Below are positions 34,811 through 46,184 of a DNA stretch of 64,000 nucleotides, piece by piece. The stretch is from positions 238,403 through 302,402 of the forward strand of contig NZ_AZWQ01000008.1 of assembly GCF_000514815.1 (NCBI RefSeq), in the 5' to 3' direction. A program made the translations under genes and the position numbers. Within the stretch, counting starts at the first letter, position 1. Each line of letters begins with the position of its first letter. The notes under the pieces are model-generated. The model was not told where the DNA came from. It worked only from the letters and a program-made list of their open reading frames with translations, and did not search any database. Origin of the DNA: Salinispora fenicalii. Lineage in GTDB: Bacteria > Actinomycetota > Actinomycetes > Mycobacteriales > Micromonosporaceae.

Positions 34811-36460
34811 ATGACCCAGCCGATCCGCGCCGCGCGCGGCACCACCCTCACCGCCCGAGGCTGGCCCCAGGAAGCCGCACGGCGGATGCTCATGAACAAC
34901 CTCGACCCGGAGGTGGCCGAACGCCCCGAAGACCTGGTCGTCTACGGCGGGACCGGGAAGGCCGCGCGGGATTGGCCGTCGTACCGCGCGCTGTTGAACA
35001 CCCTCACCGAGCTGCGCGACGACGAGACGATGCTGGTGCAGTCGGGCCGACCGGTCGCGGTGATGCGGACCCACGAGTGGGCGCCACGGGTGCTGCTGGC
35101 CAACTCCAACCTGGTCGGCGACTGGGCCACCTGGCCGGAGTTCCGCCGGCTGGAGCAGCTCGGCCTGACCATGTACGGGCAGATGACCGCCGGGTCGTGG
35201 ATCTACATCGGCACCCAGGGCATCCTCCAGGGCACCTACGAGACGTTCGCGGCCGTCGCCGCGAAGCGGTTCGGCGGGTCGCTGGCCGGCACGCTGACGC
35301 TGACCGCCGGCTGCGGTGGGATGGGCGGGGCCCAGCCGCTCGCCGTGACCATGAACGGCGGCACCTGCCTGATCGTGGACGTCGACCGCTCCCGCCTCGA
35401 ACGCCGGGTACGCGAGCGCTACCTGGACGAGGTCGCCGACTCACTCGACGACGCGGTGCAGCGGGCAACCGCCGCCCGCGACGAGCGGCGGGCGCGCAGC
35501 ATCGGCGTGGTCGGCAACGCGGCCACCATCTTCCCCGAGCTGCTGCGCCGCGGCGTCCCGGTGGACGTGGTCACCGACCAGACCAGCGCCCACGACCCGC
35601 TGTCGTACCTGCCGGAGGGGGTGGAGTTGGCCGACGCCCGCGACTACGCGGCGGCCAAGCCGGCCGAGTTCACCGACCGGGCCCGCGCGTCGATGGCCCG
35701 ACACGTCGAGGCGATGGTGGGCTTCCTCGACGCGGGCGCCGAGGTCTTCGACTACGGCAACTCGATCCGCGGCGAGGCGCAGCTCGGCGGCTACTCGCGC
35801 GCCTTCGACTTCCCGGGCTTCGTCCCCGCCTACATCCGGCCGCTGTTCTGCGAGGGCAAGGGCCCGTTCCGGTGGGCGGCGCTCTCCGGCGACCCGGCCG
35901 ACATCGCCGCCACCGACCGGGCGATCCTCGAACTCTTCCCGGAGAACGAGCAGCTGGCCCGCTGGATCCGGATGGCCGGCGACCGGGTGGCGTTCCAGGG
36001 GCTGCCGGCCCGGATCTGCTGGCTTGGCTACGGCGAACGGGACCGGGCCGGGGTACGGTTCAACGAGATGGTCGCCGCCGGAGAGCTCTCCGCGCCGGTG
36101 GTCATCGGTCGGGATCACCTGGACTGCGGTAGCGTCGCCAGCCCGTACCGGGAGACCGAGGCGATGGCCGACGGCTCCGACGCGATCGCCGACTGGCCAC
36201 TGCTCAACGCTCTGGTAAACACCGCCAGCGGGGCCTCCTGGGTCTCCCTCCACCACGGTGGCGGGGTCGGGATCGGCCGCTCCATCCACGCCGGCCAGGT
36301 CTGCGTCGCCGACGGCAGCGCCCTCGCCGGGCAGAAGATCGAACGAGTCCTCACCAACGACCCGGCGATGGGCGTCGTACGGCACGTTGACGCCGGCTAC
36401 GACGATGCCCGGCAGGTCGCCGAGCGGACCGGCCTGCAGATCCCGATGGCGAAGGCGTAA
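34811..36460 (+). CDS. hutU: Urocanate hydratase
   Basis: 549 residues; ATG 34811 is 5 nt after AGGAGG, which starts inside the rpiR stop codon. The length equals that of typical HutU (~550). Hallmarks: [14 protein letters not shown] and [14 protein letters not shown] (NAD-binding), and [16 protein letters not shown] with the active-site Cys near residue 437. It converts urocanate to 4-imidazolone-5-propionate using tightly bound NAD+. Second step of histidine breakdown. Confidence 0.97.
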   Translation: MTQPIRAARGTTLTARGWPQEAARRMLMNNLDPEVAERPEDLVVYGGTGKAARDWPSYRALLNTLTELRDDETMLVQSGRPVAVMRTHEWAPRVLLANSNLVGDWATWPEFRRLEQLGLTMYGQMTAGSWIYIGTQGILQGTYETFAAVAAKRFGGSLAGTLTLTAGCGGMGGAQPLAVTMNGGTCLIVDVDRSRLERRVRERYLDEVADSLDDAVQRATAARDERRARSIGVVGNAATIFPELLRRGVPVDVVTDQTSAHDPLSYLPEGVELADARDYAAAKPAEFTDRARASMARHVEAMVGFLDAGAEVFDYGNSIRGEAQLGGYSRAFDFPGFVPAYIRPLFCEGKGPFRWAALSGDPADIAATDRAILELFPENEQLARWIRMAGDRVAFQGLPARICWLGYGERDRAGVRFNEMVAAGELSAPVVIGRDHLDCGSVASPYRETEAMADGSDAIADWPLLNALVNTASGASWVSLHHGGGVGIGRSIHAGQVCVADGSALAGQKIERVLTNDPAMGVVRHVDAGYDDARQVAERTGLQIPMAKA

Positions 36461-36470
36461 GGAGAGCTCC

Positions 36471-37685
36471 GTGTTGACCCATCCGGTGGTGGAAGGCTCC
36501 CTTCCGCGCAAGTTCCGGCGGCTCTGGGACGAGATCGCGTCGATCGGCCGGGACGATCGTAGCGGCGGGTACCTGCGGTACGCGCTGACCGACCCGGAGC
36601 TGCGGCTGCGGGAGTGGTTCCGGGCCCAGGCCGACCAGCGCGACATGCCGGTGACCGACGACGGCAACGGCAACCTCTTCGCCTGGTGGGGCGCCCCGGA
36701 GGCGGGGAACGCGGTGCTCACCGGCAGCCACTTCGACTCGGTACCGCACGGCGGGGCGTACGACGGGCCGCTCGGCATCGTCAGCGCCTTCCTCGCCGTG
36801 GACGAGCTCCGCGCCGCCGGCACCACCCCCACCCGGCCAATCGCGGTCGCGGCCTTCGTGGAGGAGGAGGGGGCCCGGTTCGGCGTACCGTGTCTGGGGT
36901 CTCGTCTGCTCTCCGGCGCGCTGCCGGCCGAGCGGGCGGCCGAGCTGCGCGACCCGGCCGGGGTGAGCTTCGCCGAGGCGCTGGGCGGCCCGCCGGCCGG
37001 TGCCCGACCGGAGCTACTCGGCCGCTTCGCCGCCTTCGTCGAGCTCCACGTCGAGCAGGGCCGGGCCCTGGTCGAACAGGCCGCGCCGGTCGCCGTCGCC
37101 AGCGCGATCTGGCCGCACGGCCGGTGGCGTTTCGACTTCACCGGCGAGGGCAACCACGCGGGTACGACCCGGATGATGGACCGCCGCGACCCGATGCTCA
37201 CGTACGCGTTCACGGTGCTCGCCGCCAACAAGGAGGCCCGGCGGCTCGGCGCGCACGCCACGGTCGGCCGGGTACGGGTGGAGCCGAACGCCACCAACGC
37301 CATCCCCTCTGCGGTGACCGGCTGGCTGGACGCCCGCGCGGCCGAGCCGGAGACCCTCGCCGGGCTGGTCGAGGCGGTCCACGACCGGGCCGCCGAGCGG
37401 GCCCAACGCGACGGCACCGGGTTGCGGCTGACCGAGGAGTCGGCCACGCCCCTCGTCGCGTTCGACGGCGGGCTGGCCGACCGGCTCGCCCGGCTGCTCG
37501 ACGCGCCGGTGCTGCCGACCGGGGCCGGGCACGACGCCGGCGTGTTGGCCGGGCACCTGCCCACCGCGATGCTCTTCGTCCGCAACCCCACCGGGGTGTC
37601 ACACTCCCCCGCGGAGTCGGCGAACGACGACGACTGCGCGGCCGGGGTGCGAGCCCTCGCCGCCACGCTGGAGGAGCTGACGTGA
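36471..37685 (+). CDS. M20-family amidohydrolase (AllC-like) in the hut operon
   Basis: 404 residues; GTG 36471 with GGAG upstream. Metal ligands of M20 hydantoinase/carbamoylase-type enzymes are visible: TGSHFDSVPHGGAYDG (His and Asp), EEEGARFG (Glu), VELHVEQG (His) and GVSHSPAES (His). The family includes allantoate amidohydrolase and N-carbamoyl-amino-acid hydrolases. HutF releases N-formylglutamate, and no HutG deformylase lies in the window, so this protein probably supplies that step; this is inferred from position. It overlaps hutF by 4 nt (GTGA). Confidence 0.88.
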   Translation: MLTHPVVEGSLPRKFRRLWDEIASIGRDDRSGGYLRYALTDPELRLREWFRAQADQRDMPVTDDGNGNLFAWWGAPEAGNAVLTGSHFDSVPHGGAYDGPLGIVSAFLAVDELRAAGTTPTRPIAVAAFVEEEGARFGVPCLGSRLLSGALPAERAAELRDPAGVSFAEALGGPPAGARPELLGRFAAFVELHVEQGRALVEQAAPVAVASAIWPHGRWRFDFTGEGNHAGTTRMMDRRDPMLTYAFTVLAANKEARRLGAHATVGRVRVEPNATNAIPSAVTGWLDARAAEPETLAGLVEAVHDRAAERAQRDGTGLRLTEESATPLVAFDGGLADRLARLLDAPVLPTGAGHDAGVLAGHLPTAMLFVRNPTGVSHSPAESANDDDCAAGVRALAATLEELT

Positions 37686-39040
37686 CCCGCTGGCTCGCTG
37701 AGTACGCATGGCTACCCGAGCAGCCCGAGCCGACCCCGGACGTGCTGATCGAGACCGCTGACGGCCGGATCACCGGGGTCACCCCGCTGGCCGCCGATGG
37801 TCGGCCGACCACCGGGGTCGAGGTCCTCGCCGACGCGGTCCGCCTGCCCGGGCTGACCCTGCCGGGGCTGGCCAACGCGCACTCGCACGCCTTCCACCGC
37901 GCGTTGCGTGGCCGCACCCACGGCGGTCGCGGCGACTTCTGGACCTGGCGGGACCGGATGTACGAGGTGGCCGCCCGGCTGGACCCGGAGAGCTATCTTG
38001 CGCTCGCCCGCGCCGCGTACGCGGAGATGGCGCTGGCCGGAATCACCTGCGTCGGCGAGTTCCACTACCTGCACCACAGCCCGGACGGCACCCCGTACGA
38101 CGACCCGAACGCGATGGGGGCCGCCCTGATAGAGGCGGCGACGCAAGCCGGGATCCGGCTGACCCTGCTGGACGCCTGCTACCTGACCGCCACCGTGGCC
38201 GGCGACCCGCTGGCCGGGCCGCAGCGCCGCTTCGGCGACGGTGACGCCCTGCGCTGGGCGGAGCGGGCGGCGGCGTTGCGCCCCACCGACGCGCACGTGC
38301 GGCTGGGCACGGCGATCCACTCGGTGCGCGCCGTGCCCGCCGACCAGCTGGCGACGGTGGCCGGTGCGGCGCGGGAGCGGGGCGTCCCGCTACACCTGCA
38401 CCTCTCCGAGCAGCCGGCCGAGAACGACGCCTGCCGGACCGCACACGGCTGCACCCCCACCCGGCTGCTGGCCGACCGGGGAGTTCTCGACCAGCACACC
38501 ACCGCCGTGCACGCCACCCACCCCACCAGCTCGGACGTGGTCCTGCTCGGGGAGAGCCGCACCGGGGTCTGCCTCTGCCCCACCACCGAGCGGGACCTCG
38601 CCGACGGGATCGGACCGGCCCGCCGGATGGCCAACGCCGGCAGCCCACTGAGTCTCGGCAGCGACAGTCACGCGGTGGTGGACCTCTTCGAGGAGGCGCG
38701 CGCGGTGGAGCTGGACGAGCGGCTGCGTACCCGGCAGCGCGGTCACTTCACCGTCGGTGAGCTGGTCACCGCGGCCACCTCCACCGGGCACGCCGCCCTC
38801 GGCTGGGGCGACGCCGGCCGGCTGGCCGTGGGCGGCCGGGCCGACCTGGTCACCCTCCGGCTGGACAGCCCGCGGACCGCGGGGGTACCGGCAGCCGGTG
38901 CGTTCTTCGCCGCCACCGCGGGGGATGTCCACCAGGTGGTGGTGGATGGCCAGGTGGTGGTGCAGGACGGACGGCACTGCACCGTTGACGTCCCCACCGA
39001 GCTGGCCACGTCGATCGCGGAGGTGACCGGAACGCCATGA
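37682..39040 (+). CDS. hutF: Formimidoylglutamate deiminase
   Basis: 452 residues, GTG start overlapping the previous stop. Amidohydrolase superfamily metal ligands: [14 protein letters not shown] (HxH), HLHLSEQ (His), and [11 protein letters not shown] (Asp). Length and layout match HutF. It deiminates N-formimino-L-glutamate to N-formyl-L-glutamate and ammonia, which places this operon in the five-step route. Start and stop overlap both neighbours (4 nt each). Confidence 0.94.
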   Translation: MTRWLAEYAWLPEQPEPTPDVLIETADGRITGVTPLAADGRPTTGVEVLADAVRLPGLTLPGLANAHSHAFHRALRGRTHGGRGDFWTWRDRMYEVAARLDPESYLALARAAYAEMALAGITCVGEFHYLHHSPDGTPYDDPNAMGAALIEAATQAGIRLTLLDACYLTATVAGDPLAGPQRRFGDGDALRWAERAAALRPTDAHVRLGTAIHSVRAVPADQLATVAGAARERGVPLHLHLSEQPAENDACRTAHGCTPTRLLADRGVLDQHTTAVHATHPTSSDVVLLGESRTGVCLCPTTERDLADGIGPARRMANAGSPLSLGSDSHAVVDLFEEARAVELDERLRTRQRGHFTVGELVTAATSTGHAALGWGDAGRLAVGGRADLVTLRLDSPRTAGVPAAGAFFAATAGDVHQVVVDGQVVVQDGRHCTVDVPTELATSIAEVTGTP

Positions 39041-40215
39041 GTAGCCTGCTGCTGGAGAACATCGGAGAACTGGTCACCAACACGGCCGCCGGGGAGGGGC
39101 CGCTGGGCATCCGCCGCGACGCCGCCGTGCTCGTCGAGGACGGCGTGGTGGCCTGGATCGGGTCGAGCCGGGAGGCGCCCGCCGCCGACCAACGCATCGA
39201 CGCCGAGTCAGCGGCCGTGCTGCCCGGCTTCGTGGACAGCCACGCCCACCTGGTCTTCGCCGGGGACCGGGCGGTCGAGTTCGCCGCCCGGATGGCCGGC
39301 GAGCCGTACACCGGTGGCGGTATCCGCACCACGGTCGGCGCGACCCGGGCCGCCACCGACGACGAGCTACGCGCCACGGCCCGCCGGCTACGCGCGGAGG
39401 CACTGCGGCAAGGCACCACCACCATCGAGATCAAGAGCGGGTACGGCCTCACCGTCGACGACGAGGCCCGCTCGCTGCGAATCGCCGCCGAGGTGAGCTC
39501 GGAGACCACCTTCCTCGGGGCGCACCTCGTCCCCGTCGAGTACGCCGACCGGCCGGACGACTACGTCGACCTGGTCTGCGGCCCGATGCTCACCGCCGCC
39601 GCGCCGTACGCCCGCTGGGTGGACGTCTTCTGTGAGCGGGGCGCCTTCGACGCCGACCACACCCGCGCGATCCTGACCCGCGGGCAGGCCGCCGGGCTGG
39701 GCACCCGGCTGCACGCCAACCAGCTTGGTCCGGGCCCGGGGGTCCAGCTCGGAGTGGAGCTGGGGGTCGCCAGCGTTGACCACTGCACCCACCTCACCGG
39801 CGCCGACGTCGACGCGCTCGTCGGGGCCGACGGAACGACCGTTGCCACGCTGTTGCCGGGGGCGGAGTTCTCCACCCGCTCGCCCTACCCGGACGCCCGG
39901 CGGCTGCTCGACGCGGGCGTGACCGTGGCGCTGGCCACCGACTGCAACCCCGGGTCGTCGTACACCTCGTCGGTGCCGTTCTGCATCGCGCTGGCCGTAC
40001 GGGAGATGCGGATGAGCCCTTCCGAGGCGGTCTGGGCGGCGACCGCCGGCGGCGCCGCGGCGCTGCGCCGCAGCGACGTGGGCCGGCTGGCGCCCGGCGC
40101 CCGGGCCGACCTGATGATCCTCGACGCCCCGTCCCACCTGCACCTGGCCTACCGGCCGGGGGTCCCACTGATCCGCCAGGTCCTGCACAACGGAGTACCG
40201 CAATGTCGACCGTAG
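39037..40215 (+). CDS. hutI: Imidazolonepropionase
   Basis: 392 residues, ATG overlapping the hutF stop (ATGA). Amidohydrolase motifs: [13 protein letters not shown] (HxH plus the GDR segment), KSGYGL, HANQLG and [13 protein letters not shown], all typical of HutI. It hydrolyses 4-imidazolone-5-propionate to N-formimino-L-glutamate with a bound Zn/Fe ion. The gene ends with a 13-nt overlap into hutH. Confidence 0.96.
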   Translation: MSSLLLENIGELVTNTAAGEGPLGIRRDAAVLVEDGVVAWIGSSREAPAADQRIDAESAAVLPGFVDSHAHLVFAGDRAVEFAARMAGEPYTGGGIRTTVGATRAATDDELRATARRLRAEALRQGTTTIEIKSGYGLTVDDEARSLRIAAEVSSETTFLGAHLVPVEYADRPDDYVDLVCGPMLTAAAPYARWVDVFCERGAFDADHTRAILTRGQAAGLGTRLHANQLGPGPGVQLGVELGVASVDHCTHLTGADVDALVGADGTTVATLLPGAEFSTRSPYPDARRLLDAGVTVALATDCNPGSSYTSSVPFCIALAVREMRMSPSEAVWAATAGGAAALRRSDVGRLAPGARADLMILDAPSHLHLAYRPGVPLIRQVLHNGVPQCRP

Positions 40216-41741
40216 TCATTCAACCAACCGGGGTCACCCCCGCCGACGTGCTCGCCGTAGCCCGCGGCAACGCCAAAGTCGTTCTCGACCCGGCGACGAT
40301 CGACGCGATGGCCGCCAGCCGGTCCGTCGTGGACGGGATCGAGGCCGCCGGCCAGCCGGTGTACGGCGTGAGCACCGGCTTCGGAGCCCTCGCCAACACC
40401 TTCGTCGCCCCGCAGCGACGGGCGGAGCTACAGCACGCGCTGATCCGTTCACACGCCGCCGGGGTGGGGACCGCCATGCCCCGCGAGGTGGTGCGGGCGA
40501 TGATGCTGCTGCGCGTCCGTTCCCTCGCGTTCGGCCGCTCCGGGGTCCGGCCGCTGGTCGCCACCGCACTGGTGGACCTACTCAACCACGATGTCACCCC
40601 GTGGGTGCCCGAGCACGGGTCGCTGGGGGCCTCCGGGGATCTGGCGCCGCTGGCGCACTGCGCGCTGGCGCTACTCGGCGAAGGCTGGGTGCTGGGCGCC
40701 GCCGGTGATCGGATTCCGGCCGGCGAGGCGCTGCGCCGGGCCGGTCTCACGCCGATCGAGCTGGCCGCCAAGGAAGGACTGGCGCTGATCAACGGCACCG
40801 ACGGCATGCTCGGCATGCTGCTGATGGCCAACCACGACGCCGCGCACCTGTTCACCCTGGCCGACGTGACGGCCGCCCTGGCCATCGAGGCGATGCTCGG
40901 CTCGGACCGGCCGTTCCAGCCCGAGCTGCACACCATTCGGCCGCACCCCGGTCAGGCCATTTCGGCGGCGAACATTCACCGCCTGCTCCAGGGCTCGGCG
41001 GTGATGGAGTCACACCGCGACGACGTGGTGCACGCGGTGCAGGACGCGTACTCGATGCGGTGCGCGCCGCAGGTCGCCGGCGCGGCCCGGGACACCCTGG
41101 ACTTCGCCCGGCAGGTGGCGGGCCGGGAACTGGTCTCGGTGGTGGACAACCCGGTGGTCCTGCCGGACGGGCGGGTCGAGTCGACCGGGAACTTCCACGG
41201 CGCGCCGCTCGGTTTCGCCGCGGACTTCCTCGCCGTCGCCGCTGCCGAGGTCGGCGCGATCGCCGAGCGGCGGGTGGACCGGCTGCTCGACGTGACCCGC
41301 TCGCGGGACCTGCCGGCGTTCCTCTCCCCCGACGCCGGAGTCAACTCCGGGCTGATGATCGCCCAGTACACGGCGGCCGGCATCGTCGCGGAGAACCGCC
41401 GACTCGCCGCCCCCGCCTCGGTGGACTCCCTGCCCACCAGCGGCATGCAGGAAGACCACGTGTCGATGGGCTGGGCAGCGACCAAGAAGCTGCGGACCGT
41501 CCTGGACAACCTGACCAGTCTGCTCGCGGTCGAGCTCCTCGCCGCGGTCCGCGGGCTTCAGCTCCGGGCGCCGCTACAACCGTCGCCGGCCGGACGGGCT
41601 GCCATCGCCGCGTTGGCCGGGGCCGCCGGGGAGCCCGGCCCGGACATCTTCCTCGCGCCGGTGCTGGAGACCGCCCGTGCGGTGGTTTCCGGCCCGGAGC
41701 TTCGGGCGGCGATCGAACGCGAGGTCGGGACGCTGGCCTGA
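40203..41741 (+). CDS. hutH: Histidine ammonia-lyase
   Basis: 512 residues. The autocatalytic MIO cofactor motif is [11 protein letters not shown] (Ala-Ser-Gly near residue 146). YGVSTGFG near residue 53 supplies the catalytic Tyr, and the family C-terminal [11 protein letters not shown] appears here as [13 protein letters not shown]. It deaminates L-histidine to urocanate, the first pathway step, yet its gene is the last in the operon. It converges on rdgB. Confidence 0.97.
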   Translation: MSTVVIQPTGVTPADVLAVARGNAKVVLDPATIDAMAASRSVVDGIEAAGQPVYGVSTGFGALANTFVAPQRRAELQHALIRSHAAGVGTAMPREVVRAMMLLRVRSLAFGRSGVRPLVATALVDLLNHDVTPWVPEHGSLGASGDLAPLAHCALALLGEGWVLGAAGDRIPAGEALRRAGLTPIELAAKEGLALINGTDGMLGMLLMANHDAAHLFTLADVTAALAIEAMLGSDRPFQPELHTIRPHPGQAISAANIHRLLQGSAVMESHRDDVVHAVQDAYSMRCAPQVAGAARDTLDFARQVAGRELVSVVDNPVVLPDGRVESTGNFHGAPLGFAADFLAVAAAEVGAIAERRVDRLLDVTRSRDLPAFLSPDAGVNSGLMIAQYTAAGIVAENRRLAAPASVDSLPTSGMQEDHVSMGWAATKKLRTVLDNLTSLLAVELLAAVRGLQLRAPLQPSPAGRAAIAALAGAAGEPGPDIFLAPVLETARAVVSGPELRAAIEREVGTLA

Positions 41742-41813
41742 CCCACCTGCTCGACTGTGCCGGGCAACGGCTGCCGAGTTCGGTAGCCGTGGCCCGAGCA
41801 CGGCAGGTCAGGC
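41737..41813. terminator. Complex inverted repeat between hutH and rdgB
   Basis: GCCTGACC (41737-41744) pairs with GGTCAGGC (41806-41813), each spanning one of the convergent stop codons. Inner arms ACCTGCTCG and CGAGCACGGCAGGT are imperfect, and ACGGCT/AGCCGT form a nested hairpin. It probably works as a bidirectional terminator. Confidence 0.5.
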
Positions 41814-42422
41814 CGGCGGCAGCACCTTGGCGACCAGCTTCGCCAGTTCGCGCAGCGCCTTGCCGCGGTGGCTGATCGCGTCCTTCTCCGCCGGCGTCAG
41901 CTCGGCGTTCGTCCGGTCCTGCCCATCGCCCCGAAAGATCGGGTCGTAGCCGAAGCCACCGTCGCCGTGCGGCTCCCGCAACAGGCGACCCGCCTGCCGG
42001 CCGTCGACCAGGTGCTCCTTACCGCCGGGCAGCGCCAGGGCCACCGTGCAGACGAAGGATGCCCCCCGATGCTCGTCCGGCACGTCGGCGATCTGGTTCA
42101 GCACCAGCTGAAGGTTGGCATGGTCATCTCCGTGCTGGCCCGCCCAGCGGGCACTGAAGACACCGGGCATGCCGTTGAGCGCCTCCACCGCCAGGCCGGA
42201 GTCGTCGGCGATGGTGGGCAGCCCGGTGCGCCGGCACCCCTCCCGGGCCTTGATCAGCGCGTTCTCACCGAATGTCAGGCCGGTCTCCGGCAGCTCCGGA
42301 TAGGCCTCGACATCGTCGAGGCCGACCAGTGCGACCCGGTGCGCGCCCAGGGCGCCGTCGAGGATGCGCTGCAGCTCGATGAGCTTCTTCCGGTTCCGGG
42401 TGGCGAGCAGGACCTTGTTCAT
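41808..42422 (-). CDS. rdgB: Non-canonical purine NTP pyrophosphatase (XTP/dITP)
   Basis: 204 residues from ATG 42422 (MNKVLLATRNRKKL). Ham1/RdgB features: TRNRKK for base and phosphate binding, TFGENALIKAR (Glu), IADDSGLAVEAL (catalytic Asp pair), FSARWAG, GGFGYDPIF and ISHRGKAL. It removes XTP and ITP from the nucleotide pool. It follows rph on the same strand (49 nt), the common actinobacterial pair. Confidence 0.96.
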   Translation of the reverse strand: MNKVLLATRNRKKLIELQRILDGALGAHRVALVGLDDVEAYPELPETGLTFGENALIKAREGCRRTGLPTIADDSGLAVEALNGMPGVFSARWAGQHGDDHANLQLVLNQIADVPDEHRGASFVCTVALALPGGKEHLVDGRQAGRLLREPHGDGGFGYDPIFRGDGQDRTNAELTPAEKDAISHRGKALRELAKLVAKVLPPA

Positions 42423-42471
42423 GCTGAAACACCTTCGTTCACGACCGCGGGACCCAGCAGCGGACCCGCCC

Positions 42472-43197
42472 TCACGAGAGCGCCTTCCGCTGGGCTTCGG
42501 CCAACTCCACGCAGCCGGCGACGGCCAGGTCGAGCAGGGCGTCGAGCTGTCCGCGGCTGAAGACGCCGGCCTCACCGGTGCCCTGCACCTCAACGAAGTC
42601 ACCCGTGCCGGTGCAGACCACGTTCAGGTCGACCTCGGCGGACGCGTCCTCGGCGTAGTTGAGATCCAGCCGCGGCTCACCGGCGACCACGCCGACGCTC
42701 ACGGCCGCCACCGAGCGGTGCATCACCGTCTCCGGCCGACCGACGAGGGAACGGCGGGTGGCGAGCCAGGTCACCGCATCATGCAGTGCCACGTACGCGC
42801 CGGTGATCGCGGCGGTACGGGTGCCGCCATCGGCCTGGAGCACGTCGCAGTCGAGCACGATGGAATTCTCGCCCAGTGCCTTGAGGTCGATCGACGCGCG
42901 CAGGCTACGACCGATCAGCCGGGAGATTTCGTGGGTACGCCCACCGACTCGCCCCTTGATGCTCTCCCGGTCGGAGCGGGTGTTGGTGGCACGGGGCACC
43001 ATGGCGTACTCGGCGGTGACCCAGCCGAGCCCGGAACCCTTGCGCCAGCGGGGCACCCCCTCGGTGACGCTTGCGGTGCAGAGCACCCGGGTGGCACCGA
43101 ACTCCACCAGCACAGAGCCCTCGGGATGGGTACTCCAGCCGCGGGTCAGGGTCACCGGTCGGAGGTGGTCGGGCAGCCGCCCGTCAGGTCGCGCCAT
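42472..43197 (-). CDS. rph: Ribonuclease PH
   Basis: 241 residues. ATG 43197 lies 6 nt after TAGGGT (43209-43204), so the transcript is likely leaderless. Phosphorolytic core visible: [64 protein letters not shown] and [17 protein letters not shown] (metal Asp). Trims tRNA 3' ends. First gene of rph-rdgB. Confidence 0.97.
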   Translation of the reverse strand: MARPDGRLPDHLRPVTLTRGWSTHPEGSVLVEFGATRVLCTASVTEGVPRWRKGSGLGWVTAEYAMVPRATNTRSDRESIKGRVGGRTHEISRLIGRSLRASIDLKALGENSIVLDCDVLQADGGTRTAAITGAYVALHDAVTWLATRRSLVGRPETVMHRSVAAVSVGVVAGEPRLDLNYAEDASAEVDLNVVCTGTGDFVEVQGTGEAGVFSRGQLDALLDLAVAGCVELAEAQRKALS

Positions 43198-43282
43198 GTC
43201 TGCACCCTATGTGGTGGCAGGGGCGGGCCACCCCGCGGTGTCCCGGTCGGCTCGGCCCACTGAAGCTCGGGCGGCCCGCGCC

Positions 43283-43366
43283 GGTCAGACCTCGTAGCGC
43301 GCGCCGCGCCGGTCAAACCTCGTAGCGCGCGCCGGGCCGGTCAAACCTCGTAGCGCGCGCCGGGCC
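43283..43366. repeat. Three 28-bp tandem copies including the 3' end of a gene
   Basis: Units at 43283-43310, 43311-43338 and 43339-43366 differ at only one or two bases (core ACCTCGTAGCGCGCGCC). The third copy contains the last codons and stop of the metallo-hydrolase gene, so the outer two look like tandem duplications of the gene's 3' end placed after its stop. Confidence 0.9.
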
Positions 43367-44087
43367 GGACCACTTCGAGCGGGCCGGCGTAGGCAGCGCC
43401 GGCGGACGCCACGGTGTGCGCCTCGCTGCCCCAGGCCGCCACGAGGTGGGTCAGCAGCAGCCGCCCGACGCCGGCCTTGGTGGCGACTTCGCCGGCCTCC
43501 CCGCCGGTCAGGTGCAGATCCGGCGGGTTGTCCACCCCGTCGAGGTAGCTCGCCTCGCAGAGAAACACGTCGGCTCCCTGAGCCAGCTGGAGTAGCGCAT
43601 CACAGGGGGCGGTGTCGGAGGAGTAGCAGAGCACCCGACCGTTGTGTTCCAGCCGGACCCCGTACGTCTCGATCGGGTGGTTGACCCGGTCGACGGTGAC
43701 GGTCAGCGGGCCGATCGGGAAGGTCCCCGGGGCCAGGGCAGAGAACTGGTACACGTCCTCGACGGTGCGGTCCTGCACTCCGTCCAGGGCGGCGAGCCGC
43801 TCCGGTGTGCCCGCCGGGCCGTACACCGGCAGCGGCGGATAGGGGCCGTCCGGGGCGTACCGGCGAACCACCACGTAGAGCGCGGCGTCGAGGAAGTGGT
43901 CACCATGCAGGTGCGTGAGGAGAACGGCGTCGGGAGCGTGGAGCCCCACGTAACGCTGGAGGGTCGACAGCGACCCGGAGCCGAAGTCGACCAGGAGCCG
44001 GAAGCCCGCGGCCTCGACCAGATAGGCCGAGCAGGGGGAGTCCGGGCCGGGGAAGCTCCCGGCGCAACCCAACACCGTTAGTCGCAT
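43341..44087 (-). CDS. Metallo-beta-lactamase-fold hydrolase (RNase Z-like)
   Basis: 248 residues. MBL motifs: LLTHLHGDHFLDA (HxHxDH, residues ~58-66), VLCYSSDTAP with the bridging Asp, and LLTHLVAAW as the final His. The GCAGSFPGPDSPCSAYL N-terminus is typical of the RNase Z/phosphodiesterase-like actinobacterial subgroup that usually accompanies rph-rdgB and cysM. The substrate (cyclic nucleotide or RNA) cannot be fixed. Confidence 0.9.
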   Translation of the reverse strand: MRLTVLGCAGSFPGPDSPCSAYLVEAAGFRLLVDFGSGSLSTLQRYVGLHAPDAVLLTHLHGDHFLDAALYVVVRRYAPDGPYPPLPVYGPAGTPERLAALDGVQDRTVEDVYQFSALAPGTFPIGPLTVTVDRVNHPIETYGVRLEHNGRVLCYSSDTAPCDALLQLAQGADVFLCEASYLDGVDNPPDLHLTGGEAGEVATKAGVGRLLLTHLVAAWGSEAHTVASAGAAYAGPLEVVRPGARYEV

Positions 44088-44220
44088 TGGGTCGTCTCAC
44101 TGTCGCATTCTGTAGTGTCCGGACCGGTTGCCTCTCCGCGGAGCATTGTTCCAACCGCCGTGTACGCCACGCTGCGCAGCCTACGCTCGGCTACCCGAGC
44201 GCATGAATCATCCCCGGAAA

Positions 44221-44240
44221 GGTGTCACGAAAGTGACACC
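44221..44240 (-). terminator. Hairpin terminator downstream of cysM
   Basis: GGTGTCAC-GAAA-GTGACACC is a perfect 8-bp stem with a tetraloop, placed 16 nt after the cysM stop. Confidence 0.7.
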
Positions 44241-44255
44241 GTCCCAGTTGGTGGG

Positions 44256-45233
<978 letters not shown>

Positions 45234-45572
45234 TCAGCGGGTGGGTAGCGACCCGACGCGCAGGCCGCGGGGAGCGGCCACCGCGGCGGAGCCGAGGGCC
45301 CCGCCCGCGACGGCCGGCAGGATGGTCACGCTGTCACCGTCGTTGAGCTTGGCCTCCAGCGCGCCAAGGAAGCGAACATCCTCGTCGTTGATGTAGACGT
45401 TCACGAACCGGTGCAGCGCGCCGGTGTCGGTAACCAGGCGGCCCTTCAGGCCGTCGTGCCGGCTGTCCAGGTCGGCGAAGAGGTCACCCAGCGTGCCGCC
45501 GGCGCCCTCGACGATCTTCGCACCGCCGGTGTGGCTGCGCAGAATGGTGGGGATGCGAACTTCGATGGCCAT
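45234..45572 (-). CDS. cysO: Sulfur-carrier protein CysO with C-terminal tail
   Basis: 112 residues. The ubiquitin-like fold of MoaD/ThiS carriers is clear (MAIEVRIPTILRSHTGG, FVNVYINDEDVRFL, GDSVTILPAVAGG). In M. tuberculosis CysO the chain ends at this GG, which becomes the thiocarboxylate. Here about 21 residues follow (ALGSAAVAAPRGLRVGSLPT plus Arg), so the GG must be exposed by proteolysis. The upstream Mec protease gene is a candidate for that cut; this is inference. Confidence 0.93.
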   Translation of the reverse strand: MAIEVRIPTILRSHTGGAKIVEGAGGTLGDLFADLDSRHDGLKGRLVTDTGALHRFVNVYINDEDVRFLGALEAKLNDGDSVTILPAVAGGALGSAAVAAPRGLRVGSLPTR

Positions 45573-45640
45573 GATGCAATGCTCCTTGGTCGGGAATGCC
45601 GAAAGGTGACGGGACGTGGTGGGGCCTTACCGCGCTGAAA

Positions 45641-46129
45641 TCAGCGGCCAGAACACTCGTAGTCGACCGTCGCCGGGCTCTGCCCGAACATGTAGGACTG
45701 CACGGCGTGTGGGTCCACCCCGGCGTCCAGGATGCGGACCGGCTCCTCAGTCACCACGCCATCCACGATCCGGAAGGAGCGAATCTCTTCGGAGTCGGGC
45801 TCACGGGTGGAAACGAGCAGGTAGTGCGCGTCGGGCTCACCGGCGAAGGAGACGTCGGTGCGCGATGGGTACGCCTCGGTCGCGGTGTGCGAGTGGTAGA
45901 TGACCACGGGCGCCTCGTCCCGGTCGTCCATCTCCCGCCACACCCGCAACTGCTCCATCGAGTCGAACTCGTAGAACGTCATGGAACGGGCGGCGTTCTC
46001 CATCGGGATGTGCCGAGTGGCGATGTCGCTACCGGCGGGGCCGGCGACCACGCCGCACGCCTCGTCGGGGTGGTCCCGACGGGCATGGGCAACGATCGCG
46101 TCCACGATCGTCCGGTCGATGCTCAGCAC
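45641..46129 (-). CDS. mec: JAMM-family metallopeptidase Mec
   Basis: 162 residues. The JAMM zinc motif is complete: Glu in DEACGVV (~24) and YHSHTATEAYPSRTD (His-x-His-x7-Ser-x2-Asp, ~78-92). In mycobacteria Mec cleaves cysteine off the CysO-Cys adduct, finishing cysteine synthesis. Gene order mec-cysO-cysM on one strand matches the Mycobacterium pathway. Confidence 0.95.
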   Translation of the reverse strand: MLSIDRTIVDAIVAHARRDHPDEACGVVAGPAGSDIATRHIPMENAARSMTFYEFDSMEQLRVWREMDDRDEAPVVIYHSHTATEAYPSRTDVSFAGEPDAHYLLVSTREPDSEEIRSFRIVDGVVTEEPVRILDAGVDPHAVQSYMFGQSPATVDYECSGR

Positions 46130-46184
46130 GCCGACCAGCGTAGCGTCTGCCGGTGCTGGCCGGCGAGGTGGTAGCGGTCACGGA

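Noticed and set aside
35441..37666. 741-codon minus-strand frame over hutU and the M20 gene
   Set aside because: Composition is Arg/Ser/Pro-rich as expected from an antisense frame of GC-rich genes; no motif found.
36614..39040. Apparent fusion of Arg-rich sequence to HutF
   Set aside because: The upstream part is the M20 gene read in another frame; GTG 37682 with the GTGA overlap is the real start.
44221..44240. GGTGTCAC palindrome as a regulator site
   Set aside because: Its place just after the cysM stop and its tetraloop fit a terminator better.
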